A stretch of 64,000 bases of DNA, from contig BSYO01000023.1 in the NCBI GenBank assembly GCA_033239525.1, positions 10,172,385 through 10,236,384 on the forward strand, read 5' to 3'. This stretch comes from Nepenthes gracilis. Taxonomy: Eukaryota > Streptophyta > Magnoliopsida > Caryophyllales > Nepenthaceae. The position numbers were made by a program, and so were the translations under genes. The notes beneath the pieces are model-generated. The model saw only the letters and a program-made list of their open reading frames with translations, did no database searches and had not been told where the DNA came from. Below, one piece after another: positions 24,643 through 36,769 of the stretch; position 1 is the stretch's first letter; every line of letters starts with the position of its first letter.

Positions 24643-24964
24643 CAGTCCACATGCTAGGTGCTTAAGTTAAGGAAGATTGCTTCACTTCTAGAGATATTTT
24701 GCTAGTGGTTTACTTGCTGAAAGTTTAAATGACCAGATTACAAGAAAGGCCGCATGTCAACTGAGAGCTTGGCTCTCAAGAGGGACACTGCTACTTCACA
24801 CTGTTTGAAAGATTAACCGTATTGATTAAAGGTTGAAATCAATTTTTGATCATTTTTTACAAATAGAAGAGGGAGACATCTAAATTGTCAAGGAGTAAAA
24901 CTAGTTGCAGAAAATTGAAAGAATTTTTAAAGAATCAATACTTATTTTCATTAAGGATAAAAGG
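24643..24964 (+). repeat. Right half of split copy A
   Basis: It matches 23371-24098 through CAGTCCACATGCTAGGTGCT, GAAGATTGCTTCACTTC, GGACACTGCTACTTCACACT and CATTAAGGATAAAA, again with several segments absent relative to copy B. It begins exactly after the copia terminus TAACA. Confidence 0.75.
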
Positions 24965-26344
24965 CTAATATTTGATTTGAAGATATCGAAATCCATATTT
25001 TATGAAATTACGTAAAGACATTCAATATTGATAGATTCACTCGAAGAAATTAGGAGTACCTAGATACTTGTTATTATACAAATTTAAGGAGGGTCTTAAA
25101 TAATCAATAAACTGAAGTTAGTCAGTTAAGATAACATATTTGTTATTTAACCTGTAATTTGAATCTTTTGATCATAGTAAATTATTTAGTTAGCGACTGC
25201 TAATCTAAAATATTTTCTCAAAATGTCTTATTGTGAGTTTTTCATCATTATAAAATTTTGAGTTCATTATATTTTGATTACTTAATTTTCGTTAACAATT
25301 ATAATTTTACTCTCATCTAGTTTTAATTATCATTTACGTGTATTTATTTATATTTAATATTTATAAAATTATAATATTGTTAAAGGACAATTATTTTCCC
25401 CTCTAGATGCCTCCTGGTCTAAACCATGTGGCTTTCAAATTGCATATTTAATTTACCTTGTATTCAAGTAGTGTTGGAAGTGTTGATTTGAAGAAGATCT
25501 ACTAGGAGAAATTAAAGGATTTAAATTAGCTAAGAGTCTATATATATAAAGAGTGTTTTAAATATTTATGAGTCTGGCACGAGTTGCTTAGAAGTTGACA
25601 CATTAATTGAAAATATATAAGTTGATTTTTTTTATAATTGATGAGAAATATTTTTTTAAAATATATTTATGAGTTTTATATATATTTATTGAGATCCATA
25701 ATATTAAAATTACATGTGTTAGTTTTTATTTTCCAATTTGCTACTACTATTCACCCCTTTTGGCCTACATGGGCTTTAATGTTTTTTTTTTATTGTGATA
25801 TAATTAATTATTAAAACAAATATAATTAATTTTCATGGACCATATCTTAGGAACATGCATAATTTCCCTATCTTAATCTATGTACATCATCTAACATATT
25901 GAGAAAATCTGGCGCAATCATCAAACCTTTTTAAGATCTATGAACCTTAACAATTACAAAATTTCGGATTCTTGAAGAACAATTTTAATAAAAAATTTCC
26001 CGAATTTTGAAAAACTTATGAAAAAGGGGTTACAGAATCCAGTTTTTGGCAAAAGGGTAGCAGCTCTTGTCGTGTAATGAGAACTATTTTGCTAACTTGA
26101 TGGAGATCTACAGCCATTTTATTAGATGATTGAGTATTGATAAAGACTCTTTTCTTAATGTTGAAGTATAAGCTAAAGAGACATCACCCAATATGCTTAG
26201 TAGGATTCAAAATTACTTGTGATTATGATATCTTCAGAAACAAGCAAAGCCTTAATTTTGTTGTTTGCCCATTTCGCTCTCGCCTCTCTGTTTCTCTATC
26301 GAGCCCTTTCCCGTCGCTTTCTTTAGTCCAGAAGAAGAGGATAG
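24965..26344. other. AT-rich upstream region of the 26345 gene
   Basis: No coding sequence was recognised. The last ~90 bases are pyrimidine-rich (CTCTCGCCTCTCTGTTTCTC) and look like a plant 5' UTR leading into the ATG at 26345. I could not place a convincing TATA box. Confidence 0.45.
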
Positions 26345-29300
26345 ATGGAAAACGCTTGCATCAATGAAAGCTATCGCAGCTGCTTCACTTCTCAGAGACA
26401 TGTGAATTATAGGTACTAATAGTTTCGAAATTGATCGAAGTTTGTAACGAAAAAAAAATAGAAATTTATCAAAGTTGGTGTTTTTTTTTCAATATTAGAG
26501 GTTAATTTACTGATGATGATGAATTTATCTTTTCTTTTCTTTTTTTTTTTTCTGATATTGGATGAATGATATGCTTAGACTTCTAACCTAATTGGTCTAT
26601 GCCGGTAGTATAATAAAACGGTTAGTTTGTTTGACAATGATTAAGATTGATGAACAGCTATCGAAACAAGAATTTTATTGTAATTGTTAGTGATGTTAAT
26701 TTCTTTGATTTAAAGATCCCCCCCCCCCAAACAACATAAAACAGACAATAGCAATGATGCAGGAAGTTCAGTTAATTGGGAGCTTTGTTTGGACTGTGGA
26801 GCTTGGGGACGTTCAATAAGCAAGAAGAAGGGCAAAAATGTTGTTAAATTTAGTTCGAAGTCTCCTTTTCTGTTGGTTTTCCCGAGAGGCAAATGGGAAC
26901 TTAGGTAATTGAATTCCTATTCAAATCCAATTTGATGTAGAGAAAGTTAACTTTATCTATGTCAATGTCTGATATCTATAACTCATTTGAATATATTATA
27001 CGATAGTTGAGGGAAGTAGGGATGCCAGACCTTTCATACCTTATCTTCTTTAAATCTTGCAGGACAATGAATTTGGAGGGATTTTTATGTTTATAACGGT
27101 GTCACTGTTAGTAATAAGAACAGTGATTGTAAACGGAAATATCATGATGTCCCTTACTTTTTCCTCTATATTGGTTAGATGGGGAAGGAGGAGTTGGTTG
27201 TGCATTTTCTCAAAGACCCTGATCATTTGATTGTGCCAGTGGGTGGCCAACCACCAGTCTACCATTGATTTCTCCATTCTTTACCATCATAATCAAATGG
27301 AAAGCAGCCCATTCCCTTGTTCTTCTCTTCTCATCTTTTTATTGTATTGGTGTCTTTGAGAAATGGATTAGGCCGTCATGTCTGACCTTTTTCTAGAACA
27401 GATATCAGTTTGTTATTTGTTTTCTCCTTCTAAATTTTGCTTATGTAATTCCTTTTAATGGGTTTTTCCCAGTAATTGTTTTCCTGCCCAACCCTCTATA
27501 CACGTCAAAGATAGCCCATGTTGTGCTTTCAAACACTGAGATTCTTTTGTGCTTTTTCTGAAATTGAGAAGCAATTTTGCTATTATGCTAGTTCCGAGAC
27601 ATCTGTGAGATTCTATTGTTTTTGTGATCTGTTAAAGTTTCCCACTATAGCACTATTTTATAGGATGCCTTAGAACGTTAGGGAATAGGCCTTGTTTGCT
27701 ATTATGTATGAGATCCATGGTGTGGAAATGTAGAACAAAATGTGGACTGTTGTGTTTGTTGGGACAATGATATCTGGAAAATGAACATGATTAGATATCT
27801 CATGTTACTATTTTACAAGCAAAAAGAAAAGTCATGTGTTTAAGGTGGGGGAAGAGAGAGAGGGAGGGGGGAGAGTGAGAGAGAGAGAGAGAGAGAAGCA
27901 TGCTTGAGAAATAATTCATGTTGGAAGAGAGGTGAGTAGTTTCTTTGAGATGCTGACTGCCATAATACAACGTGACCCTCTGGTAATTGGAACATTATGC
28001 AGCGTCAGAAGGAATTCTAATTTAAGCATTTCATAGATTTTAAGCAACTTCCGGATGGTTTATATGGTTCTAAAACAAAGCAATTTCAGACGGATCATAT
28101 AGTTCTAGAATATTTGGAAATTTATATAGTCTTTACTTTGTAGTCAAATTTGCTAACTAGGAATAGGATATTAACATTTGTTCTGTTGTCATAGTAAGAT
28201 TTCACTATCCATAGGGTGGAGGATTTCCACATTGCCCTAGGGTTCTTCCCTGAAGAAATCTTGAGTAAATCTTATTTGTAGGATAAATCTTATTTATTTT
28301 AGAATTCCAACATTGATTTATAGAATTAAGATGTCATGGTATGTTTTACAATTTCCACATTGACGTAGTCCAGGGCTCTTCAAAGTAGAAAACTTAGCTC
28401 ATAGAAACAACCTGGGATGAATACTTATACTACTAGATTTACCAACAGAATATTGGGGGAAATTTTTAGGCTGTGTTTTTTTTTTTTTACAATGACAAAA
28501 TTGTTTAGGTCCTTAGTGGCATATCCTTGCCGGTTTGCAGTATGTCGTAAAGAATTTCTCGGTGTTAGACCTTTCTTTGGCTTTCTTTTTAAAGTTGAAA
28601 TGCTATTATTCTGCCTAATACTTGTATAACAATCGTTGGACATCAACACCAGTGGAAGAGTAGCTGCAAAATAACTCACAATTCCATCCAACTTCTCATT
28701 GCATCAAGCCACTTCCAAACAAACCAAAGAAACCAAAACGTGTTATATCATTTCAATAATGCAAAAATGACATAATAGGCACAATATTAACTTAACAAAC
28801 TTGCCTGTGGTACAGGTATAGTTGGTATGTGGTCACAAGTTTGATTCCTACAATTGTGTTGAGACCTTATCAAATCCACGGTTCTTATGGGAGGGGCAGG
28901 ATCTACTGTGCAGAGCACCTCATGCAGATGACATGAGGTTCAGAGATTCTTGTTATCAAAGTTAAAGTAATCTTAACTAATCTGTGGTGAAATAGATCTC
29001 ACAAAGATCTTGCTTGCTAGGTTGATCATCGTCTTTGTCTCACAGAGAACTAATCATTGAGTACTTTCTTTCTCCATTGAAATAAGAGAATCAAAATTTT
29101 TCCTAGTCCATTTTTCAACTTTGGGAACAAGAAATAAAACCAATCCAACCTTTCCCAAGGTTGGGAAGAGAGAGACTCTGTCAAATCTTTCATGATAGTG
29201 CTACTTAAAAGCTCATGTATGATCTATCAATCAAATAGCATAATCATGTTCTGGGATAAGCAGATGCAGTCATCAAACTTGGACAGCCCCCCGACAACCA

Positions 29301-32300
29301 TTCAAACATGGGAGGGCCAACTTTTCTCCTGTCCTAGGCATCAGCACCCAATATAAAAGCAACAGAATTCCAAGGAGGATTGCTCTCAAGCAAGTCCCTA
29401 ATTGCTGCTGCAATGTCCCAAGAACAGCTTCTCTCCTTTTTCCCAAACAAAATTAATTGCTTCTGTTTTTCTATTAAAATAGTATAATCCTGAAGACTAA
29501 GAAGTAGAGAAGGGAGAAGAAAAGAAAAGGTGGTAAGCTCTGGCTTCACTAGGAGTATGATGGTGCTCTTGGTAGTGAGTAAGTCCGAACGTTTAGTTGA
29601 GTCCCTAAGCAGACTATTAAAGTTGATGTCTTCTATTGGTAAATGAATCTCAATACTTAGATAAGTGGTTTTCTAAGAGAATATCTGAAGGTGAGTATCT
29701 TTGTAGGATAAGTGATTCCCCAAATACTATCTCTTGTATAACCGAAGTTATGCAATCAATTTCTTTTATTTTTTTTTCATTCTATTATTGTTTCTTATTC
29801 TTAAATTTCTACTAGTTTCTTCTGTATTTTGTCCTGCATCACATGCTTTGTTACAAATCTGGATCCTGCACTCACTTGATCAATTCCAAGGTCTAGCTAT
29901 TGAGGGAAATTTGGCTTCAATACTTTTGCCACAGGGTTGGAGCTCCTCTTTCCATTTGAGCAGGACTTCTGCATATATTTAGTCTTCCAATAAGATTGTA
30001 GGTCATAGGTCCCTGCCTATTGAGGATCAAACTTTTGTTTTCCTATGGGATGACATGGCAGTTCCAATGGCTCCATCAACTAATAGGAGTGTCAAAGCAC
30101 TAGTGGCAAACCGAAAACCCTCCAAAAGGCTCTTCCCTATGGTTTCTGATTATTAAGAAGATAAGTTGTATTCATCAGCTGCCAAGGGAGTACAAACCAA
30201 TTACAAGTAAAAGCACAAAGAGAAAAAATTACATAGAAGACAACAATTCTTTACAAAGGATGACATAACCGCTTGAGAGGAATTGAGAAAACCCCTTCAC
30301 CCAAAAAAACACAAGAAACTGTACACACTGAAAAGATATCTGATTCCCTGTTCCTCTGTCTCCATAAGATTCTGATGATAGCAATCAGAGCCATGGTTCA
30401 AATACTCACTGTTTTCTTCATTTTCCCGAAGCATTCTGCTTCAAGGATCTCATTTTTACACACAGCAGCTTTAATACCTATTATTCTAAACATCACAATG
30501 GAGAGAATCTAAGCTGTACAAGAAATGAAGTAATGCAAAATCACTGACACCCAGATCAGCAGCTGTGTTACACAAAATGACAGCAGTTTGCCAGGATGAT
30601 TCCCCCTAGGTAAATTATTCAAATTTATCTCTTTCAAACAGCTTTCCAAGCCCAGAAGGAAAGCTGCAAACCCAGAAGCTCCTCCCTCTTCTTATCTATG
30701 TTCTGTTGCTATTTTTTTTTTTTTAATTTTGAATTATATGACAATGGGAATTGCCAGGTTGTGGTAACCAAGTATTTTGACTTCTAATGACTGAAGTCAT
30801 ACAAGTGAAATATGTGCAGTTTCAGCTGTTTTAGGCAGAAAGGTTGAACGACTTATTCCCTTGTAGTTTTTCTCCCGGGTAGGTAATTGCAGATAAATTT
30901 GTATGCATATCTAGGCATGTGTATGGCTATTATCCGACCCTAAGACTCTAAAAGGAATATACATGGCTTGCTACACTGGATAGGTCTAACAATGGTACCA
31001 TCCTATATATCTAGGACTTTCCCTCAGACTTTGTACTCTAAACTAGTTAAGCCCGTAATACTCTTAATAAGCCTTTTCCAATATCCAATAGCAGAATGGA
31101 AAAATGGAAATTCCCTGCTTTTCTTTTAAGAAAGCATCTATATTAGAATCCCCTTTATTTTGATTATATATATAAAAAAAAAAAAAACCATATAGTTTGA
31201 GTTCGTTTTTGTCCTAAGGCCAGTTCTATTCCCAGCAATCTAGTTTAAGTTCTAGATTTATAATATTCAATAGGAGTTTTCATTACATTCCCAAGTAATT
31301 ACCCCAGGTGTACCTAGGGAGACAAGAGGTAGTCTAACCATATTACTATTTACATGCTGAGTGACAAAGGAAGAAAAATTGAGATAGCTAAACTGAAACC
31401 ATGACTCAAAGAATAGTACCTACTTTGAGCTTAATATTGTCGACGATTGTCTGCACAGTAGCCTTGGCAGATCTGCCAACTCTGAACTTTGTCACTGTAT
31501 TCAGGCCACATGTAACCCCTATTTTCACCTTGAATTGGTCAGAATATATAAAATTTCTTTCTTTTTGTGCTGGATTAGATCCTACTGTTAGTTGCCAAAA
31601 TAGCCATTCCAATGACCCACACCTTTGCTTTACCAGTAGCAATCCTTACCAGAAAATCTGATTTGGCCATCTCATAGGAACCACTTGTCTGAATCTTTGC
31701 CTAGGTTGTCACATGCTGTTGGAAGAAGGGCACTCAAAGAATAGGTGATCATCTCAATCCAATTCTACAGAAAAGAGCAGATTGTTATGGGGTCAGCACT
31801 TCATCCCATGTGCCCACACCCCCTAGGCTAGGGTGGAGTTGGCCTACTCCATTCAGGTAACAAGCTACGGAAATCCCATAAATGATAATCAAGGTTCCTA
31901 CTAAAATGCTTACCTGTAGCAAATATATAATCCATAAATATCTAACTAGGTAATAAGGGGTATCTCCATGCAGCATAATGCTATCCATTGAGCATTGGGA
32001 GTGTCAATCTGTCACAATCTCCCCCCGTTTAATTGCTTGATGCTTTCATCAAGTGTCTCCCATCACTTTCTTGAGTTACTTGCAATGCCAACCCATGAGT
32101 CCCTATCAACAATTGCAATGCTTCAGACTCACCCAGTGGTACACAAAGTGCTCCAAGCTTATTGCCTCAGCTCCAGTGCAATGCCTACCATCCTGCTCAC
32201 CTCGCACCCTGATTAAGAAATTACCCTAGGCATACCTAGGGTGACCAAGATGTAGTCTAACCATATTGTTATTCGCATGCTGAGTGACAAAGGAAGAAAA

Positions 32301-34770
32301 ATTCTAGATAGCTAAACTGAAACCATGACTCTAAAGTACCTTCTTTGACTTAGTATTGTCCATAATTGGCTGCACAGTAGCCTCAGCAGATCTGCTAGCT
32401 TTATGAATTTTGTCATCGCACCTTGCCACATGGAATCCTATTTTTGATCATGAATAGGTCAGAATATGTGAAATTTCTTACTTTTTGTGTAGTATTAGAT
32501 CCTACTGTTAGCTGCTAAAATTATTGTTCTAATGACCAACACATTTGCTTTGCCACTAACAATCCTATTCAGAAAATCAGATTTGGCTATCTCATAGGAA
32601 GCGTAGGTAGTTGTCTGGATCCCTGCCTAGGTTGCCATATGCTGTTGGAAGAAGGGCACTCAAAGAATAGGTGATCATGTGTACCTAGTTCTATAGAAAA
32701 GAGCAGATTGTCATGGGGCCAGCCCTCCCCCTAATAGAAACCAAGGTGGCTACTGGAGTACACATCTGTACCAAATATTATAATCTATGAATTCCTAGCT
32801 AGGTAATAAGGAGGGTCTCCATACTGTGTAAGGCTATCCATTAAGCATTAGGAGTGTCGATCTATCACAATCTTCCCCGCCCCCGCCCCCCAACTTAATC
32901 CTTTGACACTCCCATCAAGGTTTCTGGCAGCACTTGTGTTACTCACAATGCCAACCCACGACCCTATATTCAAGGCATCAACAATTGCAATGCTTTATAC
33001 TCGCTCAATGACGCACAAATTGCTCCAAGCTTGACACCAACGCTCCGATGCACCATTCCCGCAGTCTAGCTCACCTCGTGCACCATTGCTCATCACCACT
33101 TTCCTGCTGTGAAGCACATCTCCCAAGGATCACCTCAATACGTGCTTCTCTTGTAGCAATAATTGAGCATGACACTGATGCCACCTGTTACAGGATCATA
33201 TCTTCTACCCATGCATCTATACCTGCGTCACTTGGGTGGGGTCATCCTGCTCCGTCTTGGTGACAATTGATGGAAATCACACAAAAGCAGCCAAAAGTTG
33301 CTAGCAAAGCACACACCTGCATCAGATATATGATCCATGAAGATCCAAGGAAGTAATAAGGAGTGTCCCCAGGTGGTTTGAGGCTGTCCGTTGAGCATCG
33401 GGAATGTCCATCCATAACAAGATGCCATCATGAATAATCCTTTAGCTAATTAACCTTTTCAATAAGAAGTCTATTCTTGTTATTGAGCAGGATTTAATAA
33501 TATTAGGTTTATTCAGCAGCTCCACTCCACCTTAGCATGGTTCTCACTTGCATAAACGTATGCTCTGATTTGAAACTCCCTTTGTGGAGGCCATCCCTTT
33601 AACTGAACTGTCCCCACCGTCAATATCCTGAGCAAACTGTGATATGATGAGTAACCAGGATTTTCTTCCATATCCTTGAGCCACCTACCTACGTCTGAGC
33701 AGATCAGAAATCCTTACTCTTTAAAGTTTTGGTTTTCACCGATGAAGTGCTAGATCTTGAGGCAATATTCAAAGCTTGTTGGCAAATAGCAGCGAATTCT
33801 ATGTTACTAATTTGCCCTACTTAAATTTCAATTGGGATAAAGTCTTCTTTCGTTTATGACTGTCAATTGAATGATTGGCAGCTTGGCATCAAATTAATCA
33901 AAACATGATTTCCAGGGAAATGTCCTTTACTTCTTTATAGTACTTCTTTAAATTATATTTTAATGTCTACTGTATATAGAATATTCTATCTATGAATATC
34001 GCATTGTATTATTAAAATAAAACAGGAAATAGTTATCTTCATATGTATAAAAGTATAACTAGTGAATACAAAACAAAACTAGGATCAAAAGCATTAATAT
34101 AGTTTGGATACTAAGTTATCTTATCAATATATTTACTAAAAAGCCTTTGATATAGTAATAACATTATGGAGTTTGTCAAAAGTTCAATCTAAAATTCCAT
34201 AGAAATTAGCTTCTTATGAGTACTTCTCGGGATAGAATTAGAAGGTGCCTAAAAATTGAATATTCACATTATGTAGAATATGGGATCTTTGATTGGTTAT
34301 ATTCTCTGGAAACATGGTATACTATCTGTAACAGACTGTAACTAAGTTAGATCTCTCTTTGATGCAGCTGTGGCTCTTGTGGCTATGAGTTAAATCTGAA
34401 CTCTTCCAACCGGAACACTGCTACCATTGGTTCTAAATATGGAAAATCGCTTAAACAAGGGATCATTTCATTTTTCCAGATTGATGAAAGCAGATTTACC
34501 CAGGTTGATGAATTCGGTTGTATACCATATTTCATATCAAGGTACTCTTGGGGGGGCTTCTTCAGTCGGAAAACCAAACTTCTGTGCCGTAAATGTGGGA
34601 AACATGTTGGGTTCGCTTATGATGATAAAACTTCTCCTTATCCACTACTAACGGATGGATCAAACTCAAGCCCAGTCAACGGAGTCTCCGGCCACAGAAA
34701 ATTTGATATTAGAATCCGTGCTTTACAGCCATCTTCTGCTGATCAGTCTGGAACTCCTCTTTTTTCTTGA
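26345..34770 (+). CDS. Two-CxxC protein of the At4g08330-like uncharacterised plant family (2 exons)
   Basis: Proposed exons are 26345-26412 and 34368-34770, giving 156 residues. Exon 1 ends AG|GTACTA and exon 2 follows TTTGATGCAG. The split codon AG/C restores an unbroken frame through to TGA at 34768. The protein has CGSC at residues 24-27 and CRKC at 96-99, a paired-CxxC layout typical of a single zinc site (as in yippee or other beta-tent folds; an inference). Between them are GSKYGKS and FFQIDESRFTQVDEF, features I recall from the Arabidopsis At4g08330 'uncharacterized, chloroplastic' family. The length fits that family. Function is unknown. The frame depends on a run of seven Gs near 34550; the neighbouring frame also stays open there. 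Exon 1 is short and assigned by phase and by the expected Y-S-C-G junction, so it is less certain than exon 2. Confidence 0.75.
27849..27897. repeat. (GA)n-rich microsatellite in intron
   Basis: The tract is GGGGAAGAGAGAGAGGG, a G run, then about nine uninterrupted GA units. It is purine-only apart from one T. Confidence 0.9.
28801..28960 (+). repeat. Possible tRNA-derived SINE
   Basis: AGGTATAGTTGG at 28814-28825 resembles a pol III A box, and AGTTTGATTCC at 28838-28848 a B box (GGTTCGANTCC). They are followed by a non-tRNA body. Spacing is short for a true tRNA and no cloverleaf forms by eye. No target-site duplication was confirmed. Confidence 0.3.
31297..32218. repeat. Tandem duplication in intron, copy 1 (~920 bp)
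   Basis: It begins AATTACCCCAGGTGTACCTA and ends with CTCACCTCGCACC-containing sequence. It aligns over its full length with 32219-33084. Shared blocks include CATGCTGAGTGACAAAGG, TAGATCCTACTGTTAG, TGCTGTTGGAAGAAGGGCAC and CAACAATTGCAATGCTT. Confidence 0.85.
31685..31765 (-). pseudogene. LINE-like zf-RVT remnant (also in copy 2 near 32630-32700)
   Basis: On the minus strand both repeat copies encode DHLFFECPSSNSM or a close variant, which resembles the zinc-binding RT-associated domain (E..DHLFF.C) at the C-terminus of plant non-LTR retrotransposon or RT-derived proteins. The frame is interrupted by stops on both sides. The intronic duplicated unit therefore probably derives partly from a LINE. 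Confidence 0.4.
32219..33084. repeat. Tandem duplication in intron, copy 2 (~870 bp)
   Basis: It begins AATTACCCTAGGCATACCTA directly after copy 1 and ends TCACCTCGTGCACC. It is head-to-tail with copy 1 and differs by substitutions and small indels, so the duplication is old. Confidence 0.85.
33230..33425. repeat. Partial third copy of the intronic duplication
   Basis: It matches the latter part of copies 1 and 2: a GGGTGG...CTGCTCC start, ATATATGATCCATGAAGATC, GTAATAAGGAGTGTC, and GAGCATCGGGAATGTC. It is more diverged. The left boundary is vague. Confidence 0.6.
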
Positions 34771-35960
34771 CGTACAGGCGCACACTTGTTCTCCCAGCTC
34801 TATTGAAGGCCCCATTGGTTGCATCTTTCGAGTTCTTTTATGTTTGTTTACGTCAATATATTATATTGTTTGATGGTAACTTGTACAGTTTGCAATGACT
34901 GAACTGATTTTTGTGAAAAGAGTGATGTTTGGGATGGAGCGATGATTAGTGTAGAAACTGGCCCCTTTATTTTCCTGTCTTAAATGTGAGTTTTTGCTGA
35001 TTTACTCCAAGGTTTCAATTGAATTTTTAGATTTTTTTTTTTTTTTTTTTGGGGGAGTAAATGGAACAATCATTTTAAGTTCAAGGGTATATCCTTATCT
35101 TTAGGGTCTACTAGTAAAAGGTGGAATTAGATTAGCCTAACCCTTGTGCACCAGCTGATAAAGAGACTTTCCTTTCACTTTTTTTCTTCTATTGCAGTTG
35201 CTACCATTTGAGCTTCTAGAGGAGAAGACGAGAGTAGTTACGAGAACAATTGAGCTCAAGTGTATAAAACTTCTCACATTCTGTATTCTCTGACTGCAAC
35301 GTCCAAAAAAATGTATATGTATATGTATATGTATATATACATAAAAGCAGAGAAGGCCATTGAGATCAGGTTAGTGGACACACTTAAAATCTTTGAATGG
35401 CTTCTACTGAAAGAAGAATAGAAGTTCAAGAATGGAGCTATTGTATTTTTTATCTAATGTTGCATGTGAATCTGACGTGGATAGTATTAGAAAAATACTC
35501 TTTTAACTATCTTTGGATACTACATAATGAGATTTTTTATTCATCTATTTATATTAATGTATTAGCACAAGACTAAATGAATAGAATGACACCACATCAT
35601 TGAGTGCGTTTATGCAGTTAGAATAAGAATCATGCACCATGGTCAGATGAAATGGGAAAGATAATGAAGTAGAAAAGGAGAGCAAAGGCAGCGGAAAAGT
35701 ACTTGGCACGGCTTCCAAATTGATTTTTCCACTTTTGATTATGTTAAAATACGGTACTGTAAAAATACATGAATTGCACAAAATTGTTAAGGTTGTACTT
35801 TACGACTGCATAATAATAATATTTGTACAAAATAAGTTATTTTTATTGTCATAATTATTATATTTTTATAAATATAGAGTTGTAAGTTATGGATGAAAAT
35901 ATCATCTGCCGAGGGATGATATTAGTATTGGTTACCAAACAACACGTTTTGATATTAAAT
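34771..35960. other. 3' flank of the 26345 gene, no further gene
   Basis: The first few hundred bases (GT-rich, TTTATGTTTGTTTACG, then TGTTTGATGGTAAC) look like a plant 3' UTR. A hexanucleotide tract (GTATAT)n lies at about 35312-35340. A poly-T run is near 35029-35050. No coding sequence was recognised up to the retrotransposon. Confidence 0.5.
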
Positions 35961-35965
35961 ATATC
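35961..35965. other. Target-site duplication, left (ATATC)
   Basis: ATATC abuts the 5' LTR; the identical pentamer is at 47368-47372 after the 3' LTR. Confidence 0.85.
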
Positions 35966-36708
35966 TGATGGGTATAGCAGTATATAGGCTGGCCCAAATC
36001 CAGTGCATGAAGGGAAAAAAAACCAAAGTAATAACGGCCCAACAGAAAATCCTTTGAGCCCATGATGCAAAGGGCACGACAGTTGGTTCAAGAGGTGCAA
36101 CTCAAATCACTTAGCATTAAAAGAGTAATAATAGATAATCAATGTATAGTTTCAGGCGGTTACATACCAATCTAACAATTAGAAACCATACAGTTCAGCC
36201 GTTAAACGAATGTGGTAGTTACATTGCACAAGTAACGTTCCTCATGATTGAAGAGGTGTAACGATCACGTATTAATTCAAAGGTTTATCAACTGAATGGA
36301 GTCCCTCACTATAAATATAGCCTCTCCCCCACAAAAGATGATGACGGTAAAAGGATAAGGTTAGACAAATTACAAAATCAGACATTCTCCTATTTTAGAA
36401 CATTACTTCCAAAGTCTCTCATCCGAGCATGTTCAAATGAGCACAATCCTCCAAACAAAAACACTTAATTCTTATTCACTTGCATTCTCACTCTCATCTC
36501 TTCATATTTTTTTCATATGAGTAGAAATATTACTAACATGAGTATCGGAAGATATATTGAAAAGTGAGTCTCATATTTCTCTTACATCTCTTTTGTTTTG
36601 TTGTGATACGCATGATCTAAATTTTGAGTAACGAAAACCGGATTCATTTTTGAATGAACACCTGAGTAAGACGATTCCCTTAATAATCCGGATATTAGAA
36701 ACGTATTA
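35966..36708 (+). repeat. 5' LTR of the Tat-type element
   Basis: 743 bp, from TGATGGGTATAG to ACGTATTA. It carries TATAAATA at 36310-36317, a likely promoter TATA box, followed by pyrimidine-rich CTCTCCCCCAC. The partner is 46616-47367. Confidence 0.92.
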
Positions 36709-36728
36709 TTGGTACCGTCTGTGAAAAC
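36709..36728 (+). other. Primer-binding site
   Basis: TTGGTACCGTCTGTGAAAAC follows the 5' LTR end. It resembles the TTGGCGCCGTCTGTGGGAA type found after the LTR in many plant Tat-like elements. Confidence 0.7.
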
Positions 36729-36769
36729 GATAAAAGTTAAACCACATAGCAATTAAGCGAAAAACAGAC

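Larger units (their letters stand above)
26413..34367 (+). other. Intron 1 of the 26345 gene, about 8 kb
   Basis: It lies between GT at 26413 and AG at 34367. It contains a C homopolymer near 26717, a GA-rich microsatellite at 27849-27897, a SINE-like block near 28801, and a tandem duplication at 31297-33425. No other gene on either strand could be supported; open frames such as 26710-26892 (-), 29334-29549 (-) and 30273-30512 (+) look like chance. Confidence 0.6.

Noticed and set aside
26710..26892. Exon-like stretch with a C..C pair on the plus strand and a 60-codon frame on the minus strand
   Set aside because: Inserting it between 26412 and 34368 would break the phase-matched Y-S-C-G junction, and it starts in a C homopolymer. 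It was treated as intron.
34427..34873. Two alternative frames across exon 2 of the two-CxxC gene
   Set aside because: They are shadows. The frame starting at 34369 gives the CxxC motifs and the family-like sequence without interruption to 34770.
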